Assembly: GCA_907165135.1 (NCBI GenBank)
Contig: OU015567.1
Location: 10,855,001 to 10,919,000 of the forward strand
Origin: Oikopleura dioica
Taxonomy: Eukaryota > Chordata > Appendicularia > Copelata > Oikopleuridae
Reading direction: 5' to 3'
DNA length: 64,000 nucleotides
In this document: positions 9,108 to 23,139 of the stretch, one piece after another
Numbering within the stretch: the first letter of the stretch is position 1
Layout of the letters: each line of letters starts with the position of its first letter
Translations under genes and position numbers: made by a program
The notes under the pieces: model-generated
The model's input: only the letters and a program-made list of their open reading frames with translations
The model's database searches: none
Told to the model about the DNA's origin: nothing

Positions 9108-12100
9108 ATGGAGGGCCGAGATGGCAATTCAGAGAATTACATTAGCGAGGGATATCTGCACATTGCTGACTATAAATTGCTCAGGGAGGAGCTGGAAGTG
9201 CTCGGGGATGATCCAGTTGATCCATCAGGTAATTAGCTGGTAAATTATTCAAATAGATAATTGCTAATAGCTAAAAGAGTTTTGTTTCTGGAGTTTTAAC
9301 GAGCCAGACACAGTCATAATTGCCCAACTCATGTGTTTGAAAAGCTGACGTCAGCAGACATGAGAATCTCGACAATGTTTCAGTAATTACTAAAATGCAA
9401 AATAACAGAAGCATGAAAAATCGTGCTGAGACATAACCTTAACCTTTTGTGAAAGCTCCAAGATGCAATAAGCATTTATTGCTGATAAAATAAAAACTAC
9501 AGACTATGCTGCCGCCTGTACATTGTCAAAATTGAGCCCTATCAAACAATAGCAGCATCAGTCGACAGCCTAACAATAGCCGAGGGAGACACAACCTTGG
9601 CCAGGAGTCGATTTTTATCAATTGAAATAGCCCTTTGGCAGCAATTGCTCTTGCCAAAAATAGATATTTACTAGAGAAGCTATGAATTCACAGATTTTAA
9701 TTTTTTAAACAAAAAACAGGCCTCTACAGACGGCTCTCATTATAAAATCACCCCTAAAACAAACGAGGGTTAGGAAAATTGAATGTCTCTTTATTACCCC
9801 TTATCTTAAAACCCTTCAAAGAAGATCCTCTAAAAAAAGGTGTCACTTATCGAAAAACTAATTGGCTTTGGTATCCTGAAGTCTGTCAGCCCGTAAAAGT
9901 CGGATAATCCGCTGCAAGTGATCCTTTTTCCAAAATGACTACGAGCAGATCGATTATTTTTCTAAAAATGAGAGCGCGAATAAATAGAGAACACGAAAAT
10001 ACCGAATGTGGGAACTTCATATGGGCAGTTTGTATTCAGAGAGTCACATGAGCCGGATACTCCCTTATTTTTTCGCCGTGGCTCCCTGCGGAGTGCAACA
10101 ATCCCCGCCACTTCCTTGAGGATTTCCTCCGAGAGAATTAAAAAAATCAATTTTTTTTTTCTCGACCTTGGCGATCTTTGAATATCTGCTTTTATATCAT
10201 TTCTACATCGTTGGTTTACAGATTGAGGCCGATTATAAGACCACCTTTTGAATAAAATTTCGTCCCGAAAAGCCTACTTACGCCGAGTTTTCGGTACGTT
10301 TTGAGAAAGGTCTTATAATGAGCATCAACTGTAGACTTCAGAGAACCTGTTACGTAATTTTATACTGCTACAATATCGAGTTATTCGTGCGTCAAAGAGA
10401 AATCCTTATTCTCCCTGTGCGCTGATTGGGCGCTAAATCCGTCGATTTATAAATTATTCGCCGGATTCAGTTTATTTTTTATCTTCGAGGACAAGATTTT
10501 ATCTCCGTTCTGATCGTTATAAAAAGTTAATTACAGCCGTGTAAAAATGAACGCCAAAAAAGGGGAGGAGTGCTGAGAGGGGAGTGACTATTACGTAACA
10601 GTCAAGTAAAGGGTTGAACGATCCGAATCGGACCGCTGGCGGCTCGCTCATCGGAAAATTTCAAGCACTAGAATTGGTACTCGCCCTACAGTTCTATTTT
10701 CGAGTCACGAGAGAAAGCTCCGAAGGAACATCTCTGGAGGGTTGAATCGAATAGAGAAAAACATAGTGAAAACTTCATTTTCAATGTCATTTGAGTTAAT
10801 GACTGTATGCAGGTGAATGTTCTAAGAATTTATCTACTATTGAATTCACGAAAACAACACGTGACCCTCTTGTCTTTCAATTGTCATCTGCTTATTGCGT
10901 TTTTGTGAAAAAATTAGTTTCCGACTTTCATTTTTCTTTCTACTAGTTGGATTTTCTTCAATCGTTTGAAGAGATTTTAAATTCAAAAATTGAAATGCTC
11001 AGTACTTATCATGCTTGACTGACTCGTCAAAAGGCCATTCATAAAACTCTGTGCTTTTTAGCTTCAAAACTCAATCTGACTATTTTTTAAATTTTTTTCT
11101 ACTTTAGAGCTAATCGATGATGGACAAAGCGGAATCATGAGGGATCAGGTTGTATCTATGGCAGAAGAAGAGAGCCTGACAGATGAGAGTAAGGCGATCA
11201 TGCAGCAGCTCGAGCAGCTCAAGAATCGGCGCAACGAATTGGCCGAGGAACTCACCTCCGTCGATGAGCAGATTGATGAGCTCCAAAGAATGCTGATCAG
11301 CGAGCGAAAGAGGACCTCCTCAGTTTCTGATAACATCCGAGTTTTCGAAGGACTGGCAGCGCCGAAGAGAAATCCCGTCAGCCGCTCTCAGACGATGATT
11401 CCTTCGCCGAAGCATCCGTCGAGTTATACTCATCTCTGGCATTTGTCGGAGAAAAACGGGGACGACGAAGTTGTCATTCCGGAGGATTTGATGATGATTC
11501 AGCCGAACAGAACTCTCCCTAGTTCCATCAAAATGTCAGGTAAATTCTGCAGGAGAAGGCAAACAAGCGTCCCAAATATACAACAAACTGGTCGGATCTA
11601 GACTATTAGACTTTGTCTATTGACTTTTCCGAGCGCTTTTAAAATCTGCGCTATTTGCAGATTTTCCAAATCTTCTTATGTACGCTGGTATATTTATTCG
11701 CAATAAATAATTCAGCCATTCCATCGAGAGACTCGAAGCCAAAGCCACCGTCCGACAAAGTCCCGCTGAAGATCGGCTCGTTCGACGAATTCGGAAGTAT
11801 TCAAGCGCCGCCGCAAATTTGCAATTTGCCAACGCGATCGCATGGATCATCGAAGAGCATTTCGTCGCTGGAGGAACCAATTTATGTAAATGCGATGATT
11901 TACAAGACGATGGACGAGGTTATTGCTGAAACTGGACACGATACTGGTTATTCTTTCTTGTTAAAAACTAGTCAATTATTTTTCTTTTCAGACGATTCTG
12001 TCGCGGATATCATCGAACAATCAGATGACGAAATCGTCGATGGAAACGATTCCGTGCTCTGTGATGGACCACCGATCGAGGACGATAGAGTTGGAGCGAG

Positions 12101-15100
12101 TCCAGCCATTGATCACATCAAAGTTCGAAATCTCCAAGAAGCATCAATGTATTCCAAAAGACATTACCTGGCGAAAAACTTGCTCGAAACAGAACAGAAA
12201 TATTATCATCAACTAAGGGCGTTGGAAAGAGTGAATAGCTCATTCAGGCAAAATATCAAAGCTTACAAGTATGTCGCTGATCTTTCTATAGCCTCGAGTA
12301 AACTATTCGTTTAGGAGCAAAAGTTTGATAAAAGAAAACGAATGCCAGATTATCTTCTTTCGAATTCCAGATCTAACCCGAACCCAAGATGAGATCGTGA
12401 AGAAACTAACGCTAAAGCTCCGCGACTGGTCGACCGATTCGACCTTTACAGACATCATTTGGTTGATAAAAGAGAACTTGAAACTATACGAAGAATACAT
12501 CAATAATTACACGAGAGCGCGAACGCTTTTAGAGCATCTGATCAAGACGAAACAGGGGGATCGACTTGCGGACTTGCTGAAAGTTTCGATTACTGAAACG
12601 CGAGAGAAAGATATTCTGGTAAAGAATCGATAAAAATTGACCTTTGAAAGTATCAACGAATTTCCCTTTAGGTTCAAGATTTACTCTACAAGCCCGTCGA
12701 CCGAATGACACATCATATTTCAGGTAATAATTTCCAATACTAGTAGATCAGATGCAAAAATGACTTTAGTTCTTGACGATATTATTCGCCACACTCCATC
12801 AACTCATAATGACTACGATAAACTACGCTCCTATCAATCCGAATTCTGGCGAGTCCTGACAACAGTTAACAAAGGTCACGTGTCCAAGGGAACGAGAAAG
12901 GTTCAAGAGAAAGAAATCATCAAATGTAAGTCCGAAAATATCATTCAAAGCGTTCAAAGTCATTTAGCGGGATATGTGACCGAAGAAATTTCCGAAACAG
13001 AGAAGAAATTGCGATATGTGATTTTGAGCAATGAGATGATTCTTTGCATGAAACCGACGAACATGAAGAAACGCGAGCTGGACACAAAGTGGTGGATTCC
13101 GCTGAACAACGTAAACGTCCAACTGCGAGAAACGAAAGAGCAAATCTCTATGGGCAAAAAGATGAAAATGAATGAACTGGACAAAGAAATCGTAGAATTG
13201 AATCAGAAGATTTCGAGGCTAGACCCGAAGAAGGATCGAAGGCAAAGAAACAAGTTCCTCGAAAACATCCAAAAGAGGAGAATTGATAGGCTGAAAATCT
13301 CGCAGACTGTTCCTTTGGAAATCAAAAATTGCCAGGATGGAAAGGAAATGAAACCGCATCGATTTATGTTCTCAAGGCATGGTTTTCCTTTTTGATTTTC
13401 GGTAGCTTTCAATATTCTTTGAAAAATATGAAAAAGTGGGAAAACTTCATTCAAGTGAATATGAGAGAGCAGCGTGGACAGAAGAGATCCACGGCGCCCA
13501 GCGCAAGAACACTGGACGCATCAACATAACAAGCTACGATATCAAAGACCTGATCGAAAAGTTCAAACTAGAAGGACCTCCCGCTTCAGTACCCGAATCT
13601 TCAATGAAACATTCCAGATCAAGCTACCTAAACGGATACCTATCAGTGACAGTTAATCAAGCAAGCGGCTTTCAGAAGGACTCAAACGCATGGGTAGCGA
13701 TTGAGACTGATTTTTACGGCTCTTTCACGACCCAAGCTAGGACGAGAATTCAACGAACAAAAGTACAGTCTGTCCTTTGAATCATTATTAAATATTGATA
13801 GGGCGATTCAAATAGAAAGAACTCCTACCTCGCCGAGTGGAAAGAAGAGTTCGAAATCGACGCCAACGGTTGCGTGGACCTAGTCGCTCTTGTTCTCAAC
13901 AATCAACCATGTGGAGATGGCAGCATCTCCAGAGACATTTTAGTTGCCAAAGGAGAATTGCGACTTCCAGCAGTTTGTGGTCTGATGGAGGGCGAAAGCT
14001 GCCCAGTGAGAATCGAAACTTCTGGAGGCATCGATCTCATGCTCGTTTTCAAATACGTGAGCAGAGAGACCTTCAGAAAGAGGGTGAAAAATGACGCCGA
14101 CAGTACGAATAAAGTTTTTGATACGTCTCTTCGGGTTCTCACTGCTAAAGAAGGTGAGTAACTGTAAATGATTTGAAGAATCTAAAATTTTCAGGTCGCA
14201 ACTGTCCATTGATCGTCAAGTCTTGCATCAGCGAGATCGAGAATCGAGGGATGAAGGACGTCGGAATCTACCGCGTTTCTGGCGCCAAGAGCGACATCGA
14301 CGAAATCAAACGCTACTTCGAAGAAAATCACCCAGATCTCTCAGAGAAACTGGCGAGGGTAGATACTCACGCAGTGACAGGCTGCATGAAACGATTCTTC
14401 ATGGACTTGAGAGAGCCGCTGATTCCGCACCCTTTTTCCGACAGATTATTCAAGGCACGGTGCTTATCTGTTTTCGAACGTATGAAAGTTTCCCTTTGTT
14501 GCTGATTATTGCGTAATTACGCGGCAGTTTTGCATGAACTCGGCGAAAAAAGGAAAACAATAGTCACCGGAAAATCAGTTGGACCTCGTCAACAAATCCG
14601 ATGAAGACAAAAAGCTGCTGATTCTGGATGCTCTAAACGGCCTACCAGTAGAGAATCAGGGCACACTGCACACGCTGTGGTCTCATTTGCGCAAAATCGC
14701 CGCTATTTCAGAGAACAAAATGGATTTGCCAAATCTATCAATCGTTTTCGGACCCTCGCTCATCGCCGCAGAAGAGAAATCCTCCGGCATCAACCCAATC
14801 GATGCAATTCAGATTCGAGGAAATATTTTGTTGTCCATTTTGGAAATGGACAACTTTCCAGCACCTAATGAGCAGTTGCTTGACGATTCTTCAAGTTGGT
14901 TAGTACAACTCCCTAGTTTTATTGAGTTTTAGACGTAAAGCCGCTTGCGGCTTCGAGTATTTTAGCAAAAGGAAAAGGAAAAAGTGCCTTTTTGAGAGAA
15001 AAAGAGCGCTTTAAGATTTCTGCGCGAATTACAGTTTTCACGCTGCAAAACATTAAATTCACTACAACATCAACGAGAAATAAATAATTCAGGTCCGAGC

Positions 15101-15201
15101 GTCGCGTTTCCCGCAGCAGACCGACCCAATCCGTAATGAGTCCTTCAAACCGCCCAGTCCAGTTCCCAATTCCAGCCCCCCGCAGTACCTGTCCACGATA
15201 A
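9108..15201 (+). CDS. BCR: BCR/ABR-type RhoGEF-PH-C2-RhoGAP protein
   Basis: Exon 1 (9108-9228, MEGRDGNSENYISEGYLHIA) joins in phase to exon 2 at 11108 across a 1,879-nt intron. Order: acidic N-terminus; coiled coil at about 11200-11310 (AIMQQLEQLKNRRNELAEEL); DH/RhoGEF domain at about 12150-12870; PH domain at about 12930-13500 with a long charged insert; C2 domain at about 13615-14100 (YLNGYLSVTVNQASG); RhoGAP domain at about 14195-14900 with the arginine-finger motif GIYRVSG and NLSIVFGPSL. This order is unique to BCR and ABR, which activate Rho and inactivate Rac at membranes. The BCR-specific N-terminal kinase-like region is not obvious, so ABR is an equal name; a tunicate would have one pre-duplication gene. 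The last exon ends in an Arg/Ser/Pro-rich tail with stop 15199-15201. Confidence 0.88.
9229..11107 (+). other. Long first intron of the BCR-type gene
   Basis: At 1,879 nt it is about 40 times the usual intron here. No exon or RNA gene was recognised in it. Its size and position after the first coding exon suggest cis-regulatory content. Confidence 0.5.
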
Positions 15202-17177
15202 CTTTATTAAAAATAATTTATCTTAATAATATATTTTTTATTCCGAACATTGCTTTCAAAAAGAAATTCTTCATAAAACTACTTCGACTTCATTTCCTTT
15301 TCACTCATTTTCTCTTTAAAATTTGCTGAAACTGATCTTTGTGCGCCTCTTCATCTTGTTCCTTGATAAATTCCCTGGAATTCCGAAAAAATGTAAAAAT
15401 AAAAAAACTGTAGAAACTGCAATAAAAAGATATTCTAACTTTCCATATTCTGATCCCGTGTTTGTTTCTGAACTTGTTTAATATTATTAACCACATGTGT
15501 TCGAAAAACTTTGAGCTGAATTTATTTTTACCTGCTGATTATTATATAAGAACCAGTAATTCACTTTTGTTTTCCCGTCGAGGCATGAGATGGTAAACTC
15601 TTAAAAACTACGTTTTCTTTCAGACAATGGATGATGAAAGAGAGTTCTGAACAACAACTTTCCTCAATGGTAAAAAACCGAACACCTACGGATTTGACAA
15701 TTCGTAAAAAACCAATAAAAACAAATAGATTTTAGGCTTCCAATAAGATACCATTTTGAAAAATATATTTTTCACGTAAAAAAGCTGCGCTAGAAAAACG
15801 AAATATCTCAAGAAGTCGCGTAGCGGCTTTTCCTTCTTCTATTTGACCCTTCAAATATATACACTGTTGGAGGGGATCTTTTAAGGAACAATAAAAGCCG
15901 CAAGCGGCGTCTTATTTTAAAAAGAGCTTTTACTAAGGCATCGAATATTGTAGGGATGATAAAACTCTAAATTGACTTCAAAGAAAATATCAGACTATTT
16001 TCGTGACATAAGAAAATCTAGATTTCGTCCACAGGCTACATTGTAGTGAAAGAAGAGTTCGAAGATGAGCCGCTCGAACTCGAGCTGGAAGAAGACGGGA
16101 ATCTGCGAATGTCGACTTTGATCTCGCAGTTCTCCGGCGCATGCGGTTTACGCTTTCGAAATGCTGCCACGGGCGCCATGCGCGGCGTCCGTCTTCACAA
16201 CGATCTCTTTCTTCCGCCCAATGGAGCTGAAGGTTGGCCAACCGATGTCGTCTTTAATGTTGTTTACAGGTAACAACAACTCAACTTCTTAGAAAGATAT
16301 CAGTTTTTCATGGTCTGAACAATAACCTGGATCAGTCTATAATCATCGGATGATTTCTACCAAAGTTTGGTAGTCGAGAAAATAAAGCCGCAAGCGGCTT
16401 GTTGAAATAGATTCACTTCCTCGAAGAATAAGCCGCTCTGCGGCTTTCCTATTCAAGAAGGATTCATGCTCATTTTCAGTAAAAAACCGGACAATGGTGC
16501 AAAAAAAGTAGAAAACGGACACCAATCGACGTCTGCGATTCCAAGAAGAAGCGGAAATAAACCGTCAGATCTGGCCGTGTTGAGCATCCCCTGGCAGACG
16601 ACGGCAGAAGACTTGAAGATGTATTTTTCGCGCTTTGGTAAAGTAGTCTTTTCGGACATAAAAGTGGACGCGGAGACTGGGAAATCGAGGGGATTTGGAT
16701 TCATCAGATTTGAACACTACGAGAGCCAGGTGGCGGCGATGGAGTGTCCCATTCACGAGCTCGATGGGAGACAAATCGTTCTGAGGCTAACGAAAAAGGT
16801 AAAACTCTTGATCAGTCTTGATTCTCTGCGCTTCGACGAGTTTCTAGCAAAACGGGGCGTGAGAAATAACTTTGCGAGCGCTCACGCTTCTGCCGGGCGG
16901 TCTTATCCTTCACAGCTTACATAGGTTTTTCGATTCTCTAGAATTCGAAGCATTCCAACAAGTTTTTTTTACAGGAATGTCAGAGAAATCCTATCCAACA
17001 AATAAGAAATGTAAGTGTTTGAAAATTTTGAATCAAAATAGCTAATAATTTTTTTTTTGGTTTCAGGCAAAATCAATTTTTTCAACAAAATATTTTGTTC
17101 TAAACAGCAAAGCCACGGAGTGGTATTTTTCTTCAGAAGAAATAATCAATTCCGAAAAGCCGCCGCGCGGCTTTTTT
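14938..17177. repeat. Cluster of six short AAGCCGC/GCGGCTT hairpins
   Basis: Copies: 14938-14953 (AAGCCGCTTGCGGCTT), 15813-15829 (AAGTCGC GTA GCGGCTT), 15895-15910 (AAGCCGCAAGCGGCGT), 16385-16400 (AAGCCGCAAGCGGCTT), 16430-16446 (AAGCCGCTCTGCGGCTT), 17155-17177 (AAAAGCCGCCGCGCGGCTTTTTT). Arms of 7-9 bp enclose loops of 2-3 nt. All are in introns or the intergenic gap between the BCR RhoGAP exons and TDP-43 RRM2. None was noticed elsewhere in the window. Confidence 0.85.
15305..15496 (-). CDS. Possible small gene, uncertain
   Basis: The minus strand ends in a charged, coding-like run (EFIKEQDEEAHKDQFQQIL) with a stop near 15305-15308, and has plausible upstream exons to about 15570. Two alternative splice models give different frames and neither has a convincing start. 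Unrecognised; it may be chance. Confidence 0.25.
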   Translation of the reverse strand: MWLIILNKFRNKHGIRIWKVRISFYCSFYSFFIFTFFRNSREFIKEQDEEAHKDQFQQILKRK

Positions 17178-18623
17178 CTTCTTGAGTTAGAAAGTAAGCG
17201 TTCGTCTTGGAAATCATGAATAATTTTCTCTGAAAGAGTGTTGTCTGATTTCCCTTGGAAATATCTTTTTTGATCGTCTGTAGTAAGAAACAAGAACGAA
17301 CCAAATTAATTTAAATTGTGAGTTGGCGCGCGGCGTAGGCCAAATTCGCGCTGGATGGTCCAATCGCGGCGGCTCGAGGCGTCTATCCCGGCCAGTGGGG
17401 CGCCGCGATTGGGCGCGGCTCTCGTTGCACATCGAAAATAGAAATTTCGTCGACTCTAGATTCCTAAATTCTCTTTTTGACTGCGTGCCCAAATCAGAAA
17501 ATCATAAAGAGAGCCCCGAGAAGAAGCGTGAAAATACCGATTTATGACTTATCGGAAAATTCTAGGGCGAAACTGGGAACCAATTGCGAAAGGTTTTCGT
17601 CGGACGACTTACCACCGACCTAAATCGTCATGATCTTCAAGAATATTTTTCTCAATTTGGGCACATCACCGAAATCACCATTCCGCAGCCTTTTAGGAGC
17701 TTTGCCTTCATCACTTTTGCCGATTCGAGTAAGTTTTCGAGCGAATAAAATAGGATTCGATATTTTCTAGAATATAACAATGGCTTGATGGTTGTTTTCA
17801 GATGATGCCATTTCGATTTTGGACCAAGACCATTTGATAAAAGGAACTTCGGTTGTTACTCGCTCTGCGGATCCGATTCAAGATGACAGAAATAGAAGGT
17901 AAGCTCATTTTCTATTTATGAGAATAGTTTTAAAAACAGAAAAGTTCAAACAAAGTCGATCTAACGACAATCTTCTTTCAGAAACGCGAATCAGAACAAC
18001 ACCGGCAACGGGAGCAACAGCCTCAATCAAAATCAAGGGCGCTTTCAAAACCAAAATGCGAGAACATTCTCCAACAATTCAGCCGACACTTCCGTCGATC
18101 CAATGATCATGCATCAGGTACAGAAATTACTACTGAATAATTACTATTGGTAACGCGCCCGCGGGCGTGCGAGCGGCGCTGATTGGCCGCGCCTGGCGAA
18201 TAGCGCGGCAAGGGAAATTAGCTCTAAATAAAGCTGAAAACAAGAGAAATAATCGATTATGATTTTCAGGTGCAGCAAGCCCTAAATCAAGTGATCCAGC
18301 CGACGAATTCGATTGCCGAGGAAGCTACTCAGCCGCGCGTCCGCTTTTCCGAGCAGCCCGTTTCTTCCACTCGCCATGTCCAGGACGATCCTTTCAACGG
18401 CGTCTACCGAACTCGGCCATCGTCAAACAGTCCTACAAACCACTCGTCGATTCTCGACTCTGGCTTGATCTCACGAAGTTTGCAGCAGCCTCCAATTCAA
18501 CGAGGCCGGCCGAATCGCATCCTTCGAGGAACCAGCCCACCTTCGTGGAGCAACAGGAGTCCGTGGGGCGACGCGCCAGATCCGCAAAGGCAAAACTACT
18601 TTAGCCCAGGATCGTGGCTTTAG
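15627..18623 (+). CDS. TARDBP: TDP-43 RNA-binding protein
   Basis: The ubiquitin-like N-terminal domain is at 16035-16270 (FSGACGLRFRN, MRGVRL). RRM1 is at about 16560-16800 (LAVLSIPWQTT, RNP2; SRGFGFIRF, RNP1). RRM2 is at about 17580-17880 (KVFVGRL; FRSFAFITF). The order and motifs are those of TDP-43, a nuclear regulator of splicing and RNA stability. Start: ATG at 15627, just after TTCTTTCAG, a likely trans-splice acceptor; MDDE then joins YIVVKEE only if the intron 15640-16034 has GA-AG borders, so the start is inferred. The C-terminus (17985-18623) lacks the vertebrate glycine-rich domain; it is Asn/Gln-rich (NQNNTGNGSNSLNQNQGRF), then Pro/Ser/Arg-rich, ending SPGSWL. The RRM1-RRM2 linker (16800-17570) may have alternative exons. 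Confidence 0.92.
17323..17432 (+). promoter_or_regulatory. GC-rich hairpin with CCAAT boxes inside TDP-43 intron
   Basis: The block contains TCCAATCGCGGCGGC at about 17359 and its mirror GCGCCGCGATTGGGCGC at about 17400, giving a long hairpin and two opposed CCAAT boxes in otherwise AT-rich intron. A similar block lies at about 18152-18210 (GGCGCTGATTGGCCGCGCC) in a later intron of the same gene. They could be internal promoters, splicing-control structures or remnants of a repeat. Confidence 0.5.
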
Positions 18624-19319
18624 AATGTTCTTTCTGATGATTGATCAGCTTTCTCATTTCTTTGGAAAAGCGATCCCCACATTTTCTTGACCATTTTCAT
18701 TTTATACCCGTTATTATTCAACCAAAGCAATGTGAACTTTTTAACTATCTTTCCAGTCTAAGATTCCCCTTTCCTTTTCCATCACCTTTCCTAACATCCA
18801 TTCTTGATCCACAAGTTCAAGTTGAAAACAGTTTTAGTTCATTTACTTTAGTAATAAGTTTGAATCCCTTCTCTTCTTTACGCTTGAAAATGATGATCTG
18901 TGATGGCTCCTTTCTGGACCCGAGGGATAGTAACAAGGATTTTCTGTCCTTTCTTGACGCGCCGCACTAATACGTTGCTACTAACTCTCGGGCCTTATTT
19001 TTCGCGGAGAGAAGTGTTCATCTTCCTTCTCCTTTAAAAATTGAATGTTTCTGCTTGTTGTCCACACATTTACATATATTTTAACTTTGCTTCTTACCTA
19101 GCCGGGTGATGTTTTTTACCATATTTGTGCGCTCATTATTAATAATTGCTTAATCGAATGATTTCATGTTATGAGTTGGAATGACACATCTACACTCCCC
19201 TTTGTTATGTTTCTACGACGAATCCTTACCAAAAAGTACTAAAAAATAATTGTATGCGGTCTCTTGTATGTCAATGAAAATCCTTTGTTAACTATTTTTT
19301 ATCGTTTTCGTCTTTTAGA
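18624..19319. other. Intergenic: TARDBP 3' end to ATP5F1A promoter
   Basis: AT- and TC-rich sequence of about 700 nt. An open frame at 18641-18970 exists but has low-complexity composition and no family signal. The ATP5F1A start at 19320 follows TCGTCTTTTAGA, a possible trans-splice or splice acceptor. Confidence 0.5.
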
Positions 19320-21198
<1,879 letters not shown>

Positions 21199-21534
21199 GT
21201 TGGAGAACCGACAGTTTCCAGAAATCATCCTTGAATGAATACGACATGTTTTTATTTATTTTACCAGCATTTTCATCATAGCTGGGAAAACCCCCTGTAG
21301 TTCAATTCAAACTCAACTATTATTTATTTTGAGCAAATTAAACCAAGTTCATCACTCCCCTGGCCATACTGGTCGCGACAAGACAACACCAACATAATCT
21401 CGCGCAAAAGCATATGGCGACTACTTGGAAGTTTAAAACATTCCCGGTTGCTGTTCATTATTTATTCATCGTCCTTGTTTTTGTCGAGATAAAAATAAAT
21501 AAAATTCGCTAAAACCTTGTCCAGGACAATTCAG

Positions 21535-22910
21535 ATGTCTCATGATTCGGAGCACGATAAAAAGTGCTACGAATACTATCGTACTAAGTGTTTGAAATTG
21601 CAAGAGCAGCTGAATACGGAGCAGGAGAAGGCGAATGAAGCTGTTCGCGAGTACTGTCTTCTTATACAGAAGTCCGATAAGGTGTGTGTGAACTTGTAGT
21701 CCTTCATGTTTGTTTGTCCTAATTTGAGTATCCTCGTTGATCGCAGTCCGCCCAGATTTATATCGTCATAATCGTCTTTTTGTTCGTTGTAAATCAGAAT
21801 CAAATTGAATGTGTGTTTAGGCACAAAGAGTCCGTATTCAAGCGGCCTACCAGAAACAACAAGATACTTTCTCCAAAAGAGCGAGCCATCTCAACAAGAA
21901 AATTGATAGTTCTCGCAAGAAAATGGAAGAATTGAGCGGCGGCAGGAGCTCTTCTAAGGCAGAGAATCGACAGGTTCCTAGCCCACTGTGTGCGCCCGAA
22001 CCGAGATCACTGAGCGTCCTCGACGACAGATCCTCAATCCTACAAAAGGAGAAACTGTCAAACGAGTCCCTTAATTCGGCTCATAATGAAGGTTCGAACG
22101 GCGCCCGACGGCGACTTTTAATTGCGTACTTTAAGAGCCGACGAGTGAAGACTCGAAGCTTCAAATTACAGACCTTGTGAGTGAAACTAGGGAGAGATTC
22201 GAAAGCATTCAATACGAAATTGACACAATTTTCCGTTTTTTCCTTTTTGGAACTCTGAATAAAGTGAACCCGACCAAACAATGGTTGAAGAAAAACTGAG
22301 CGCCATATACGAGCGTGTAGATAAATACGAACACGACATCGAAAAACTCCGTGGAGACTTTTTGGCAAACTCGTTATTTCATCGTGAGCAGTCGGAACAA
22401 CTTGCCGAGCGCAGTAAACAACTTGAAACAGACGTTTTTGATTACACAGACAACCAGCAGCTCGAGATTCAACAATTAAAGTCTTCTTCCAGATATTCAT
22501 GCGAAAATTTATTGTTTTTCTAGGAATCAAATCAATGAGATGAGTGAAAAATTCGAATATGACAACCGAAGAATCCAACGGGAATTCAACGAAAAACTCG
22601 ACAACATTTATGAATGCATCGAAAAGTTAGAACTCGGACGATTGCGAGCAGAAAAGGCTCGACAAGAGCCCGAAGCTATAGCTGGACTGAAAGATGCAGT
22701 CATCGCCATCTTTACTGGAGTTTTGGCACTCATATTTTACATACTCACATTTCTTACAGTAAGATTCAGTCGATTACTTCATATATTCAACTATTTTAGT
22801 TTCTGATGGCCCCACTAACAAAAAATCCTCTGCGATCCACTGTTGCTATTATCGTACTTATCTTTGCAATTATTTTCTACAGCAGAACTTCATGGCTTTC
22901 CTCGACGTAA
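21535..22910 (+). CDS. TMCC-family ER membrane coiled-coil protein
   Basis: ATG at 21535 directly follows CAG, a likely trans-splice site. The protein opens MSHDSEHDKKCYEYYRTKC, then coiled coil (LKLQEQLNTEQEKANEAV), a Ser-rich linker, a second long coiled coil at about 22280-22680 (EEKLSAIYERVDKYEHDIEK, QREFNEKLDNIYECIEK) and two hydrophobic segments at the C-terminus: DAVIAIFTGVLALIFYILTF and TVAIIVLIFAIIFYS. This order of coiled coil and terminal membrane pair is the TMCC1-3 family (ER anchored; linked to ER contact and fission sites). Introns are near 21680-21822, 22096-22139 and 22490-22525. The junction near 22220-22270 is unresolved. Confidence 0.75.
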
Positions 22911-23139
22911 AACAAACAAAAGAGCATGATTTACAAAAACGCCCGAGAAATCACACCACCTTCTTCATAAGAAATTTAACTGTCACTTACCGATGAATGT
23001 TTCCGACGTACTTTCTTGCCCATCATGATATTACCTCTTCCTTCTTCATTATTGTAGCGAATAAAATAACTCAATACACAAAATGTTTTATTTAATAAAA
23101 AATGATTATTATAATAGTATGATTTAAGACAATTGAAAT

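Noticed and set aside
18641..18970. Plus-strand open frame after TARDBP
   Set aside because: Low-complexity Phe/Ser/Pro composition from TC-rich 3' sequence; no start context, splice signals or family match.
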